Below, in pieces: positions 1 through 11,550 of a DNA stretch of 64,000 bases. The stretch's first letter is position 1. Each line of letters begins with the position of its first letter. The notes beneath the pieces were generated by a model. That model saw nothing but the letters and a program-made list of their open reading frames with translations. It was not told the origin of the DNA and did no database searches. The translations under genes were made by a program, and so were the position numbers. Origin of the DNA: Caulobacter sp. SL161. GTDB taxonomy: Bacteria; Pseudomonadota; Alphaproteobacteria; Caulobacterales; Caulobacteraceae. The stretch covers positions 3,782,001 to 3,846,000 of the forward strand of contig NZ_JAPPRA010000001.1 of NCBI RefSeq assembly GCF_026672375.1. The letters are read 5' to 3'.

Positions 1-538
<538 letters not shown>

Positions 539-659
539 GGTTTGGATACGCCTTGTCGCCTGCCGAGTGACGCCGCGAGGTCCTTCGACAGGACTCGACC
601 CCGGACGTGGTCTCAATTTTGGGCGGCGCCGGCCGTTGGCGTCGCGCGCCTAGCCGAAG

Positions 660-1283
660 TCAGAAGGCGTAAACCAGCCGAACCCCCGCGTCGTCAAGCC
701 CCTGGTTCTTGCCTTGGTGGAAGATCTGGCCGTTCGACAGGTGGGTGTAGGAAAGCTCGACCGACACCTTGTCATTGACCTGATAGCCCAAGGCCAGCTC
801 GGGCTCGAACAGCACCTTCGAGCCGAAATCGATGCGGTTGTAGTAGAGCCAGGTGCGGCGATCACGCTCTTCCGGCGTCAGGTTCGGCGCGTTGGCGGGC
901 GGCAGGCCGGCCTTGCCGTCGGTATAGGCCAGACCGATGCCCGGTCTCAGATAGAAGCCGCCGGGCTGACCCAGCTCGACCTTCCAGTTGAAGCCGACGG
1001 CCGCGAAGTTCGAGGTGTTGTTGGTGTTGATCGACACCATGGCGTGAACCTGCGGCTTGCCCAGCCAGTCCAGGCGCTCAATGCGGTTGGTGCGATAGCC
1101 CAGATGGATGTCGGCGCCGCCTTCGCGGCCGGCCGCGCCGAGGCCGATGGCTTTGCCGATGAACGTGACGTCGTGCTTGTAGACGCCGACAAAGGCCTCG
1201 CCCGCAAAGGCGGAGCTCGCGCATCCGAGCCCGGCGGCGCCCAGCATCAAGGAGGCCACAGCGGCGAAAGTGGCGGTCTTCAT
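660..1283 (-). CDS. Acyloxyacyl hydrolase / PagL-like lipid A 3-O-deacylase
   Basis: Predicted outer-membrane beta-barrel that removes a 3-O-linked acyl chain from lipid A. An N-terminal signal peptide (about residues 1-28, ending SSAFA) precedes a short barrel of roughly 180 residues that ends in Tyr-Ala-Phe, a typical C-terminal aromatic for outer-membrane insertion. The C-terminal HLSN (His181, Ser183, Asn184) matches the PagL catalytic His-x-Ser-Asn. The catalytic Glu expected about 14 residues on is not at that spacing; Asp197 in NQGLD appears to take its place after a two-residue insertion, which should be tested. The ATG at 1283 is preferred to the GTG immediately before it. It lies on the same strand as purA, about 120 bp upstream of it. 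Confidence 0.8.
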   Translation of the reverse strand: MKTATFAAVASLMLGAAGLGCASSAFAGEAFVGVYKHDVTFIGKAIGLGAAGREGGADIHLGYRTNRIERLDWLGKPQVHAMVSINTNNTSNFAAVGFNWKVELGQPGGFYLRPGIGLAYTDGKAGLPPANAPNLTPEERDRRTWLYYNRIDFGSKVLFEPELALGYQVNDKVSVELSYTHLSNGQIFHQGKNQGLDDAGVRLVYAF

Positions 1284-1382
1284 CACGTCGTCCTGAACAG
1301 CTTAGCCCCCACCCCAATATGGCGGTAACGGCAGAGGTCGGAAAGGGTTTCGATCGCAGCGTCGCCACGCTAGCCTGACTCT

Positions 1383-2360
1383 ATGACCGTCTCGCTCGCC
1401 GACATCCAAGCCGCCGCCGCTCGCCTGAAGGGCCTGGCCGTCGAGACGCCGCTGATCGAGAGCCCCGCCTTGAACGAGCGGCTGGGCGGGCGGATTTTCC
1501 TCAAGCCCGAGACCTTGCAACGGGCGGGCGCCTTCAAGTTTCGCGGCGCCTACAACCGGCTGAGCCAACTGAGCGATACTGAAAAGGCGCGGGGCGTCGT
1601 GGCGTTCTCGTCCGGCAATCACGCCCAGGGCGTGGCGCTGGCGGCCAGGCTGCTGGGCGTGCCGGCGCTGATCGTGATGCCGTCCGATTCGCCCAGCGTG
1701 AAGGTCGAGGGCACGCGAAGCTTCGGCGCCGACATCCGCTTCTACGACCGCTTCACCGAGGATCGCGTCGCCATCGCCGACCAGATCGCGGCCGAGCGCG
1801 GCTGCGTGGTCGTGCCGTCCTATGACGACCCGCACATCATCGCCGGCCAGGGCACGGTGGGTCTGGAGATCGTCGCCCAGGCCGCCGCGCAAGGCGCGAC
1901 GCTGGACAGCCTGATCTGCTGCGTCGGCGGCGGCGGCCTGATCGCCGGAACCTCGACGGCGGTGAAAGCCCTGTCCCCTGCGACTCAGGTGTGGGGCGTC
2001 GAGCCGGCGGGCTTCGACGAGACGCGCCGCTCGCTGGAGAGCGGCCGGCGCGAGACGATCGACAAGGACGCCCGCTCGATCTGCGACGCGCTGCTGACCC
2101 CGATCCCCGGTGACCTGACCTGGCCGATCAACCAGAAGACCCTGACCGGCGCGGTCGCGGTGACCGACGCCGAGGTGGCCGAAGCGATGCGCTACGCCTT
2201 CTCGACCCTGAAACTGGTGGTGGAGCCCGGCGGCTGCGTGGCCCTGACGGCGGCGCTGACGGGCAAGGTCGATGTGGCGGGCAAGACGGTCGCGATCGTG
2301 CTGTCGGGCGGCAATGTCGATCCGGGGTTGTTCGCGCGGGTGTTGAGCGGTCAAATCTAG
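1383..2360 (+). CDS. Threonine/serine dehydratase (PLP fold type II)
   Basis: Deaminates L-threonine or L-serine, or a 3-hydroxyaspartate, to a 2-oxo acid plus ammonia. The 325-residue product has the PLP lysine in GAFKFRGA (near residue 52), the SSGNHAQG substrate loop, the GGGGLIAG phosphate-binding loop and the C-terminal LSGGNVD. It lacks a C-terminal ACT regulatory domain, so it is the short catabolic type and not biosynthetic IlvA. The next gene encodes a DSD1/D-threonine-aldolase-type enzyme; that pairing is known from 3-hydroxyaspartate metabolism, so a threo-3-hydroxyaspartate dehydratase role is a real alternative. The exact substrate cannot be read from the sequence. Confidence 0.9.
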   Translation: MTVSLADIQAAAARLKGLAVETPLIESPALNERLGGRIFLKPETLQRAGAFKFRGAYNRLSQLSDTEKARGVVAFSSGNHAQGVALAARLLGVPALIVMPSDSPSVKVEGTRSFGADIRFYDRFTEDRVAIADQIAAERGCVVVPSYDDPHIIAGQGTVGLEIVAQAAAQGATLDSLICCVGGGGLIAGTSTAVKALSPATQVWGVEPAGFDETRRSLESGRRETIDKDARSICDALLTPIPGDLTWPINQKTLTGAVAVTDAEVAEAMRYAFSTLKLVVEPGGCVALTAALTGKVDVAGKTVAIVLSGGNVDPGLFARVLSGQI

Positions 2361-2374
2361 CGCACAAACACCGT

Positions 2375-2472
2375 GTCATCCCGGCCGGAGCATAGCGGAG
2401 AGCCGGGACCCAGGGGCCGCCACACTGCCTCTGGCCCCTGGGTCCCGGGTCGGCTTCGCCGCCCGGGATGAC
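2375..2472. repeat. Palindromic repeat family A, copy 1
   Basis: Intergenic element bounded by GTCATCCCGGCC on the left and CGGGATGAC on the right, with a nested palindrome (GGGACCCAGGGGCC against GGCCCCTGGGTCCC) in the middle. Other copies are at 5581-5680 and 23303-23411. The ends are conserved while the middle differs. It could fold as a long hairpin in RNA from either strand. It separates the dehydratase from the aldolase gene. Confidence 0.85.
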
Positions 2473-2494
2473 GATATAAACATTGGGGAGAGAC

Positions 2495-3691
2495 ATGAAC
2501 CTGCCGCCCGCGACCGCCCCCCCCCAGACCCCGCTGCTGGTCATCGACCGTGCGGCCCTGGAGCGGAACCTCGCTCGCATGCAGGCGCTCTGCAACGCAG
2601 CGGGCGTTCGCCTGCGGGCCCATGGCAAGACCCACAAATGCTCGACGCTAGGCCGCCTGATCATCGAGCGTGGCGCGGTCGGCCTATGCTGCCAGACCGT
2701 CGGCGAGGCCGAGGCCTATGTCGCGGGCGGGATCCAGGATGTGCTGGTCACCGCCCCCTCCCCGCCCTGGGGCGCGGCGCGGCTGGCGGCCTTGGCCAAG
2801 ACCGGCGCGCGGGTGGGTGCCGTCGCCGATGACGAGGGCCAGATCGATCGCCTGTCGGACGCCGCCGTGGCGGCGGGCGTCACGCTGGACGTGGTGATCG
2901 ACCTTGATCTGGGCACCCACCGCGCCGGCGCCTATCCGAAGGACGCCCTGCGGCTGGCGCGCGCCGCCGACGCCGCGCCGGGCCTGCGCTTCGCCGGGCT
3001 GCAGGCCTATCTGGGCCACCTCCAGCACATGGACGACCTAGCCCTGCGCCGGTCAGCCGACGAAGCCGCCTTCGCCACCCTGAAGGCGCTGGTGGCCGAA
3101 CTGACCGCCGCTGGCCTTCCACCGCCCGTGGTCACCGGCGGCGGCACCGGCACCCATGCCTACGACCTGGCTTCGGGGGTCTATACCGAGCTGCAGGCCG
3201 GCTCCTACGCGGTGATGGACGTCGAGTACGACGCGTGCGGCGCGCCTGACGGAACGGCCTGGGGCTTTGAGCCGGCGATGGTCGTCGCTGCGACCGTGGT
3301 TTCGGCCAACCACAAGAGCCACGTCACCTGCGACGCCGGCTTCAAGGCCGTGTCGATGGACGGTCCGCCCGCACGGGTGGTGGCCGGCGCCGCGCCGGGC
3401 TCGCTCTGGCGGGCTATGGGCGACGAGCATGGCATGATCGCCCACCCGAGCCTGATCGACGTGCTGAAGGCCGGCGGTCGCGATCCGCTAGGCTTCGACA
3501 AGGCCGTCGCCGCCGCCGACGCCGATCCGGCCCGCGCCTGGCCGGCTGACGCGCCCAAGGTCGGCGACATCGTCTGGCTGCAACCGGGCCACTGCGACCC
3601 GACGATCAACCTCTACGACGCCCTGCACGTGTGGGACGGCGAGACGCTGGAGCGGTGGCCGGTGGACGGGCGGCGGATGAGTAGTCGTTAA
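2495..3691 (+). CDS. DSD1 family PLP enzyme (D-threonine / 3-hydroxy-D-aspartate aldolase-like)
   Basis: Fold-type III PLP enzyme of about 398 residues that cleaves or dehydrates D-3-hydroxyamino acids. The alanine-racemase-like barrel starts near residue 10 (TPLLVIDRAALERNL). The PLP lysine is in RAHGKTHK near residue 45, the phosphate-binding GGGTGTH segment is near residue 210, and the C-terminal metal site is QPGHCDPT. The ATG at 2495 is chosen over an upstream in-frame start because GGGGAGA precedes it at good spacing. Together with the upstream dehydratase it suggests breakdown of 3-hydroxyaspartate or D-threonine to glycine or oxaloacetate. The substrate is inferred. Confidence 0.85.
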   Translation: MNLPPATAPPQTPLLVIDRAALERNLARMQALCNAAGVRLRAHGKTHKCSTLGRLIIERGAVGLCCQTVGEAEAYVAGGIQDVLVTAPSPPWGAARLAALAKTGARVGAVADDEGQIDRLSDAAVAAGVTLDVVIDLDLGTHRAGAYPKDALRLARAADAAPGLRFAGLQAYLGHLQHMDDLALRRSADEAAFATLKALVAELTAAGLPPPVVTGGGTGTHAYDLASGVYTELQAGSYAVMDVEYDACGAPDGTAWGFEPAMVVAATVVSANHKSHVTCDAGFKAVSMDGPPARVVAGAAPGSLWRAMGDEHGMIAHPSLIDVLKAGGRDPLGFDKAVAAADADPARAWPADAPKVGDIVWLQPGHCDPTINLYDALHVWDGETLERWPVDGRRMSSR

Positions 3692-3694
3692 ACC

Positions 3695-3821
3695 GATCTC
3701 CCCGGCGAACGCCGGGGTCCAGATCGAGCCCGCAAGCGCCTCCGAAAATCGCGCTGTCTTTTGGCGCGAACACCCAAGAAGCACCGGATGAATCTGGGCC
3801 CCGGCGTTCGCCGGGGAAGTC
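3695..3821. repeat. Palindromic repeat family B, copy 1
   Basis: Two hairpin arms, each a palindrome around CCCCGGCGAACGCCGGGG, lie at the ends in inverted orientation with TCCAGAT / ATCTGGG inside them. The spacer of about 75 bp is unrelated to the other copy at 22016-22117. It fills the gap between the aldolase and the M28 peptidase and could form a large hairpin. Confidence 0.8.
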
Positions 3822-3915
3822 GGGCCTTTGGGTAGCGGTAACCCGCTTCCCCTTAGGGCAAGAGCGCTCTAGGGTCCGCGCCCAACGACAAGATTTGCTC
3901 CAAGAGGGCTTACCG

Positions 3916-5569
<1,654 letters not shown>

Positions 5570-5580
5570 GCGTTGGTAAC

Positions 5581-5680
5581 TGTCATCCCGGCCAAGCGCG
5601 CAGCGCGCCGAGCCGGGACCGCAGGAAGCTCCGCGCTTTCCGAGGTCCCGGGTCTGCGCTTCGCTCCGCCCGGGATGACA
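5581..5680. repeat. Palindromic repeat family A, copy 2
   Basis: Starts TGTCATCCCGGCC and ends CGGGATGACA, with inner arms GAGCCGGGACC and GGTCCCGGGTC. It lies between the M28 peptidase and the serine ammonia-lyase and is the second of three copies in the window. Confidence 0.85.
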
Positions 5681-5703
5681 CCTTGAGTTTGCGACCTTAC
5701 CCC

Positions 5704-7092
<1,389 letters not shown>

Positions 7093-7096
7093 CCCC

Positions 7097-7217
7097 AAAA
7101 TCCTCCCCCTAGCGGGGGAGGTGGTCGCGCAGCGACCGGAGGGGGAAGTCCTGCCGAGCCGGCCTCTCCCCTCTCCGTCGGCTGCGCCGACACCTCTCCC
7201 ACGGGGAGAGGATTTTC
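7097..7217. repeat. Repeat family C, copy 1
   Basis: Begins AAATCCTCCCCCTAGCGGGG, has an internal hairpin GTCGCGCAGCGAC, and ends with the inverted arm CCCACGGGGAGAGGATTTT. This G-rich/C-rich family is the commonest intergenic element here (9013, 11321, 20180, 31609, 39549 and partial copies). Confidence 0.85.
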
Positions 7218-7279
7218 GGTCTCGACGCGCGGTGAAACCTCGCCTAGTTTTCGCGTGAACAAGAGGGGAACAAGCGCAC

Positions 7280-8029
7280 ATGGGCAAGATCCGAACCGGC
7301 ATCGGCGGCTGGACGTTCGAGCCCTGGCGCGGGACCTTCTATCCCGATGATCTGAAGCAGAAGGACGAGCTGAAATACGCCTCGTCCAAGCTGACCAGCA
7401 TCGAGATCAACGGCACCTACTATTCGACCTTCAAGCCCAACAGCTGGATGAAGTGGCGCGACGAGACGCCGGACGACTTCGTGTTCGCGGTCAAGGCCAG
7501 CCGCTTCTGCACCAACCGCCGGGTGCTGTCGGAAAACAACGACTCGCTGGAGAAATTCCTGTCCCAGGGCCTGGAAGAGCTGGGCCCCAAGCTTGGTCCG
7601 ATCAACTGGCAATTCATGGCGACCAAGAAGTTCGATCCGGCGGATTTCGAGGGTTTTCTTAAATTGCTGCCGAAGGAGCAGAAGGGCGTTCGCCTGCGCC
7701 ACGCCATGGAGGTGCGCAGCCCCACCTTCGCCTGCCAGCAGTTTTACGACCTCTGCGCCCAGTACGGCGTGGCCATCGTCTACGCCGTCGACGACGAGGC
7801 GCCCGAATGGCCGCGCATAGACCAGCCGACCGCCGACTTCACCTACGCCCGCCTGATGTGCAGCCGCGAGGACGAGCCGACGGGCATGACGTCGGAGGAG
7901 CTGGATGGGGTAGTCGCCCAGACGCGCCAGTGGGCCGAACGCGGCGACGTGTTCGCCTACTTCATCGCGGGGGCCAAGGTGCGGAATCCTGCGGCGGCCA
8001 TGGCTTTGATCGGGAAGCTGGGGGCTTAA
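7280..8029 (+). CDS. DUF72 (YecE-like) protein
   Basis: A 249-residue TIM-barrel-like protein of the DUF72 family, whose biochemical role is not established. It starts with the family signature IRTGIGGWTFEPWRGTFYP, followed by EINGTYYSTFKPNSWMKWRD and FVFAVKASRF, all typical. The C-terminal half has the usual YARLM and the VFAYFIAGAKVRNPAAA segment. GAGGGGAACAAGC precedes the ATG. It stands alone between two family C repeats, so its neighbours give no clue to its job. Confidence 0.9.
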   Translation: MGKIRTGIGGWTFEPWRGTFYPDDLKQKDELKYASSKLTSIEINGTYYSTFKPNSWMKWRDETPDDFVFAVKASRFCTNRRVLSENNDSLEKFLSQGLEELGPKLGPINWQFMATKKFDPADFEGFLKLLPKEQKGVRLRHAMEVRSPTFACQQFYDLCAQYGVAIVYAVDDEAPEWPRIDQPTADFTYARLMCSREDEPTGMTSEELDGVVAQTRQWAERGDVFAYFIAGAKVRNPAAAMALIGKLGA

Positions 8030-8030
8030 A

Positions 8031-8172
8031 GCTCCCTCTCCCATTGGGAGAGGGTTGGGGTGAGGGGTTGTGGAGTCTGACGGCGTGCCGGCTGTCCAGT
8101 CGCCGGCGTAACCCCTCACCCTCCCGCCGCTTCGCGTCGGGCCCCTCCCTCTCCCAGAAGGAGAGGGATTTT
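8031..8172. repeat. Repeat family C, variant copy 2
   Basis: Variant with CCCTCTCCCATTGGGAGAGGG on the left, TTGGGGTGAGGGGTT against AACCCCTCACCCTC inside, and CCCTCTCCCAGAAGGAGAGGG on the right. It lies between two convergent genes, where it could act as a bidirectional terminator. Copy 7 at 32971 is the same subtype. Confidence 0.8.
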
Positions 8173-8173
8173 C

Positions 8174-8959
8174 TTATACCTTCTTCGGAAACCACGGCAC
8201 GAACCCGCTGGTCCGCGCGACGTACTCCTCATAGCCCGGCTTGCTCTTGCGCATCTTGCCTTCGGTGGTCGGCACGCCGCTCCACTTGGTCAGCAGGAAG
8301 GTCATCAGCAGCGGACCCGGCAGGGCCCAGGCGCCCAGGCCCGTCTCGGCGGCGATCAGATAAAGACCCCACCAGACGCAGGCGTCGCCGAAATAGTTCG
8401 GATGGCGGGTATAGCGCCACAGGCCCTTGTCCATGACCTTGCCGGCGTTGTCGGGATTGGCCTTGAAGGCGGTCAGTTGAGCATCGCCGATGGTCTCGAA
8501 CAGGATGCCAACGATCGTCAGGGCCGCGCCGGCATAGGCCAGACCGCCCAGCACGCCCGGCCCCTGCCCAAGCTGCACCGGGAGGGCGACGAAGTAGCTC
8601 AGCACCGCCTGAAGGCCGAACACGATGATCAGAGACGTCGTGGCGAAGTTCCAGCGCTTGGTCTTCTCATAGTGGGCGAAGATCGCGACATAGCGGCGAT
8701 CCGCGCCGTGCTTGCGCCAGCGCCACAAGAGATAGAGCCCCAGCCGCGCGGCCCACAGGGTGCAGAGCCCCGTCAGCAGCAGGCCATGCGGCGTGTGCTG
8801 GCCCTGCAGCAGGGTGCTCCAGGCCAGCAAGGCCATGCTGGGGCCCCACCAGGCGTCGATGAAGCTGACGTCCTTCGTCCGCAGACTGACGGCCCAGAGG
8901 GCGAGGAACGCGACCGCCGATACGGCGGCGTTGACAGCGAGGATGGTGAGGATGGGCAT
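8174..8959 (-). CDS. DUF1295 membrane protein (steroid 5-alpha-reductase / ICMT-like)
   Basis: An integral membrane protein of 261 residues with about six hydrophobic segments. The family motif SFIDAWWGPSMA is near residues 32-44, and the C-terminal RHPNYFGDACVWWG followed by PGYEEYVARTSGFVPWFP matches the DUF1295 / isoprenylcysteine methyltransferase-like cofactor-binding region. Family members are usually annotated as putative NAD(P)H-dependent reductases or methyltransferases. The substrate is unknown. It is transcribed away from the thiolase on the same strand but is separated from it by a hairpin. Confidence 0.85.
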   Translation of the reverse strand: MPILTILAVNAAVSAVAFLALWAVSLRTKDVSFIDAWWGPSMALLAWSTLLQGQHTPHGLLLTGLCTLWAARLGLYLLWRWRKHGADRRYVAIFAHYEKTKRWNFATTSLIIVFGLQAVLSYFVALPVQLGQGPGVLGGLAYAGAALTIVGILFETIGDAQLTAFKANPDNAGKVMDKGLWRYTRHPNYFGDACVWWGLYLIAAETGLGAWALPGPLLMTFLLTKWSGVPTTEGKMRKSKPGYEEYVARTSGFVPWFPKKV

Positions 8960-9012
8960 GAGCGGCTCTGGCGGAAGATGCGGATGATACGGGTGGTGGG
9001 GTGTTTTGGTTG

Positions 9013-9039
9013 ATCCTCCCCCGCATCGCGGGGGAGGAT
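9013..9039. terminator. Perfect 12-bp-stem hairpin between thiolase and DUF1295 gene
   Basis: ATCCTCCCCCGC and its exact reverse complement are separated by a 3-base loop. It is a minimal family C unit. It directly follows the thiolase stop on the minus strand, so it may end that transcript. No clear U-run follows it on the minus strand, which weakens the terminator call. Confidence 0.55.
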
Positions 9040-9045
9040 TTCAAA

Positions 9046-10269
9046 TCACGTTCCCACGACGAAGCTCACGGTCGTGGTTGTGGACCCGCCGATGTTCAGG
9101 GTCTGCACCGTCTTGGCCCCCTCGACCTGATAGTCGCCGGCCTGGCCGGTGGTCTGTTTCCAGGCGTCCAGAACCATGCGCACGCCGGTGGCGCCGACCG
9201 GATGGCCCGTGCCGATCAGGCCGCCTGAGGGATTGATCGGCAGCTTGCCGCCAATGGCGATGTCGCCGTTCTCGACGGCCTTCCAGCTCTCGCCAGGGGC
9301 CGTGAGGCCCAGGTGGTCGATGGCCATGTATTCGGTGGCGGTGAAGCAGTCGTGGGTCTCGACCGCGTCCAGGCCCGAGACGTCGGGCGCGATCCCGGCC
9401 CGGGCGCGGGCGTCGAGAATGGCGCGGCGCACCTGCGGGAAGACATAATCCTGGTCGCGGCTGGCTTCGATCTTCCGCGCATAGCTGAGCGGCGCCGAGC
9501 GATGGCCCCAGCCCTTGATGCGGGGAATGCTCTCAAGCGCGATCCCGCGCTTGTCGGCATAGGCGCGGGCGCGCTTTTCCGAGGCCAGGAAGATCACGGC
9601 CGAACCGTCGGTGACCTGGCCGCAGTCCTGCTTGCGCGTGCGCCCCTCGACCACCGGATTGGCGACGTCATCGGCGGTGAAGGCGTCGGGCCCGAAGTTC
9701 CAGCCGCGGGTCTGGGCGTTGGGATTGCGCTTGCCGTTGGCGAAGTTGACCTCGGCGATGCCCATCAGGTGTTCGTACTTCAGCCCATAGCGGCGGTCGT
9801 ACTCGTCGGCCAGGTCGGAGAAGGCGCGCGGCCACAGGAAGCGCGCGTCCTGGAACTCGTGTCCGACCCAGGCGGCGCTGCCCAGGTTCTCGGCCGCCTT
9901 CTGGCCGGGCACGTTGCGCATCTGCTCGACGCCGACCACGCAGGCCAGGTCATAGCGCCCCGCCTCGATCTCGGCGGCCGCCGCGAGGATGGCGATGCTG
10001 CCAGAAGCGCAGGCCGCCTCGTGGCGTGCGGTCGGCAGGCCGTCGAACGCCGGATGTACGAGGCCGAACATGCCGCCCAGGTGGCCCTGGCCAGCGAACA
10101 GCTCGGCGGCGAAGTTGCCGACATGGCCGGTCTCGACGTCCTCGGGATCAAGATCGACAGCGGCAAGGCCCTCGCCCACCGCTTCGGCGAAGGCGTCGGC
10201 CAGTTCACGGCCCTCGCGGCTCCAGTTGGCGGCGAAATCGCTCTGCCAGCCGCCCAGTACGTAGACCAT
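9046..10269 (-). CDS. Thiolase-family acetyl-CoA acetyltransferase (SCP-x/lipid-transfer type)
   Basis: A 407-residue thiolase-fold enzyme for CoA-thioester cleavage or condensation. The nucleophile Cys is in HEAACASGSIA near residue 89, a His lies in VETHDCFTATEY near residue 306, and the C-terminal GGLIGTGHPVGATGVRM carries the second catalytic His. The sequence is closer to the SCP-x/lipid-transfer branch than to FadA or PhaA; this is judged by eye from the atypical N-terminus and the ETHDCF motif. It is divergent from a tandem HxlR regulator with shared operator-like repeats between them, so that regulator likely controls it. Confidence 0.85.
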   Translation of the reverse strand: MVYVLGGWQSDFAANWSREGRELADAFAEAVGEGLAAVDLDPEDVETGHVGNFAAELFAGQGHLGGMFGLVHPAFDGLPTARHEAACASGSIAILAAAAEIEAGRYDLACVVGVEQMRNVPGQKAAENLGSAAWVGHEFQDARFLWPRAFSDLADEYDRRYGLKYEHLMGIAEVNFANGKRNPNAQTRGWNFGPDAFTADDVANPVVEGRTRKQDCGQVTDGSAVIFLASEKRARAYADKRGIALESIPRIKGWGHRSAPLSYARKIEASRDQDYVFPQVRRAILDARARAGIAPDVSGLDAVETHDCFTATEYMAIDHLGLTAPGESWKAVENGDIAIGGKLPINPSGGLIGTGHPVGATGVRMVLDAWKQTTGQAGDYQVEGAKTVQTLNIGGSTTTTVSFVVGT

Positions 10270-10304
10270 GGCTCCACCCCGCTTGTTCTAGTTAGTCCGA
10301 TTAT

Positions 10305-10352
10305 ACAAGCGACTTGTCCGGAGTCCACGCCGTCGTCGAACATTGACTTGTC
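10305..10352. promoter_or_regulatory. Operator-like repeats in the thiolase/HxlR divergent promoter
   Basis: ACAAG-CGA-CTTGT forms a 5-3-5 inverted repeat at 10305-10317. The octamer GACTTGTC occurs at 10311-10318 and again at 10345-10352, 34 bp apart, in the same orientation. They lie between two divergent start codons and suit binding by the adjacent HxlR protein. The assignment is inferred. Confidence 0.5.
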
Positions 10353-10379
10353 AGACCGAAACGCTCCACCAAGCCCGCC

Positions 10380-11333
10380 ATGGTCCCGCCGACGGCTCCA
10401 GACCCTGCCCGGACAGCGCTGGTGCGCCGCAGTTCAGCCGCCCGCGCGCTGAACCTGATCGGCGACCGCTGGACCCTGCTCGTGCTCTACGCGGCCTTCA
10501 TGGGCGTTAAGCGCTTCGACGGCTTCGTCGAGATGACCGGCGTGGCCCGCTCGCTGCTGACCGATCGCCTCAAGCGCCTGGAGACCGGCGGCGTGCTGGC
10601 GCGTCGGCTCTATCAGGACCGACCGCCCCGCTCTGAATATCGCCTGACGCCGATGGGTCGCGACCTCTACGACTCGGCGCTGATGCTGCTGGGCTGGGAG
10701 ATGCGCTGGCGCTTTGATCCCACCTGCCCCTCGCATCAGATCGTCCACACGACCTGCGGTCAGCCGCTGAAGCCGATCCTGTGCTGCGCGGGCTGCGGCG
10801 AGGCGGTGAAAGTCCGCGACATCACCCTGTCGCCGGGTCCGGGCGCTGGCCTCGAGCCCGCTCCGCGCGCCCGGCACTCGCGCCGCGCCAGCCATGACGA
10901 CGTCGGCGGCGAGGCGCTGCATCCGATGCTGGAGCGCGGGATCGAGGTGCTGGGCGACCGCTGGACCGCCCACGTGGTCGCCGGCGCCTTCTATGGCCTG
11001 CGCCGGTTCAAGGATTTCCAGGACGAACTGAAGGTCGCCAGCAACATCCTGACCGACCGCCTCGAACGGCTGGTGGCGCGCCACATGCTCGAGAAGGTCC
11101 GCTACCAGGAAAAGCCTGAGCGCTGGGAATACCGGCTTACCACCGAGGGTCGCGATCTCTTCCCCCTGATCGCCGCCCTGATGACCTGGGGCGACAAGTG
11201 GTTGTCAGGAAACGAGGGTCCACCGGAAATCCTGACACATCGTTGCGGCGCTCGGCTGGAGCCGGTGGTGCGGTGTGGGTCGTGCGAAGGCGGTGTCGAT
11301 ACGGGGAATACGCGGATTAAATCCTCCCCCTAG
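10380..11333 (+). CDS. Tandem HxlR-type transcriptional regulator with two zinc-ribbon-like tails
   Basis: A DNA-binding regulator of 317 residues made of a duplicated unit. The first HxlR winged helix spans about 16-110 (LIGDRWTLLVLYAAFMGVKR, LLTDRLKRLE, SEYRLTPMGRDL). The second spans about 185-275 (VLGDRWTAHVVAGAFYGLRR, ILTDRLERL, WEYRLTTEGRDL). Each is followed by Cys-x9-Cys-x2-Cys (C126/C136/C139 and C289/C299/C302), which looks like a small zinc site. Typical HxlR proteins are single-domain and about 110-150 residues and work as dimers; this one may be a built-in dimer. The last residues and the stop codon come from the edge of a family C repeat. Confidence 0.88.
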   Translation: MVPPTAPDPARTALVRRSSAARALNLIGDRWTLLVLYAAFMGVKRFDGFVEMTGVARSLLTDRLKRLETGGVLARRLYQDRPPRSEYRLTPMGRDLYDSALMLLGWEMRWRFDPTCPSHQIVHTTCGQPLKPILCCAGCGEAVKVRDITLSPGPGAGLEPAPRARHSRRASHDDVGGEALHPMLERGIEVLGDRWTAHVVAGAFYGLRRFKDFQDELKVASNILTDRLERLVARHMLEKVRYQEKPERWEYRLTTEGRDLFPLIAALMTWGDKWLSGNEGPPEILTHRCGARLEPVVRCGSCEGGVDTGNTRIKSSP

Positions 11334-11550
11334 AGCCTGTCTGGTTTAGATGAAACCATCTAAACCAGATAAACAGGCTATAAAATCAAACACTTATAGC
11401 CCTTTCAAACGCTTTAGATGATTCCATCTAAAGCTAAAGGGCTCTAGCGGGGGAGGTGTCGCCGCAGGCGACGGAGGGGGAAGGTCTGAGGCGCCTGCCT
11501 CCTCCCCTCTCCGGTCGCTATGCGACCACCTCCCCCACAGGGGGAGGATT
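11321..11550. repeat. Repeat family C, copy 4, split by an insertion
   Basis: The usual AATCCTCCCCCTAG ... CGGGGGAGGTGTCGCCGCAG ... CACAGGGGGAGGATTTA layout is present. The left arm is separated from the rest by 109 bp of A/T-rich DNA placed at the CTAG of the loop. The repeat supplies the stop codons of both flanking genes (HxlR on plus, dipeptide epimerase on minus). Confidence 0.85.
11335..11443. mobile_element. 109-bp palindromic insertion (MITE-like) inside repeat C4
   Basis: Made of two hairpins: AGCCTGTCTGGTTTAGATG pairs with CATCTAAACCAGATAAACAG and the following GCT, and AGCCCTTT...TTTAGATG pairs with CATCTAAA...AAAGGGCT. The two share the core TTTAGATG-N4-CATCTAAA. CTAG flanks both sides, as expected for a 4-bp target duplication or for an 8-bp terminal repeat CTAGAGCC / GGCTCTAG. 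It is strikingly A/T-rich against the surroundings. It has no coding capacity, so any mobility would need a transposase in trans. Confidence 0.6.
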
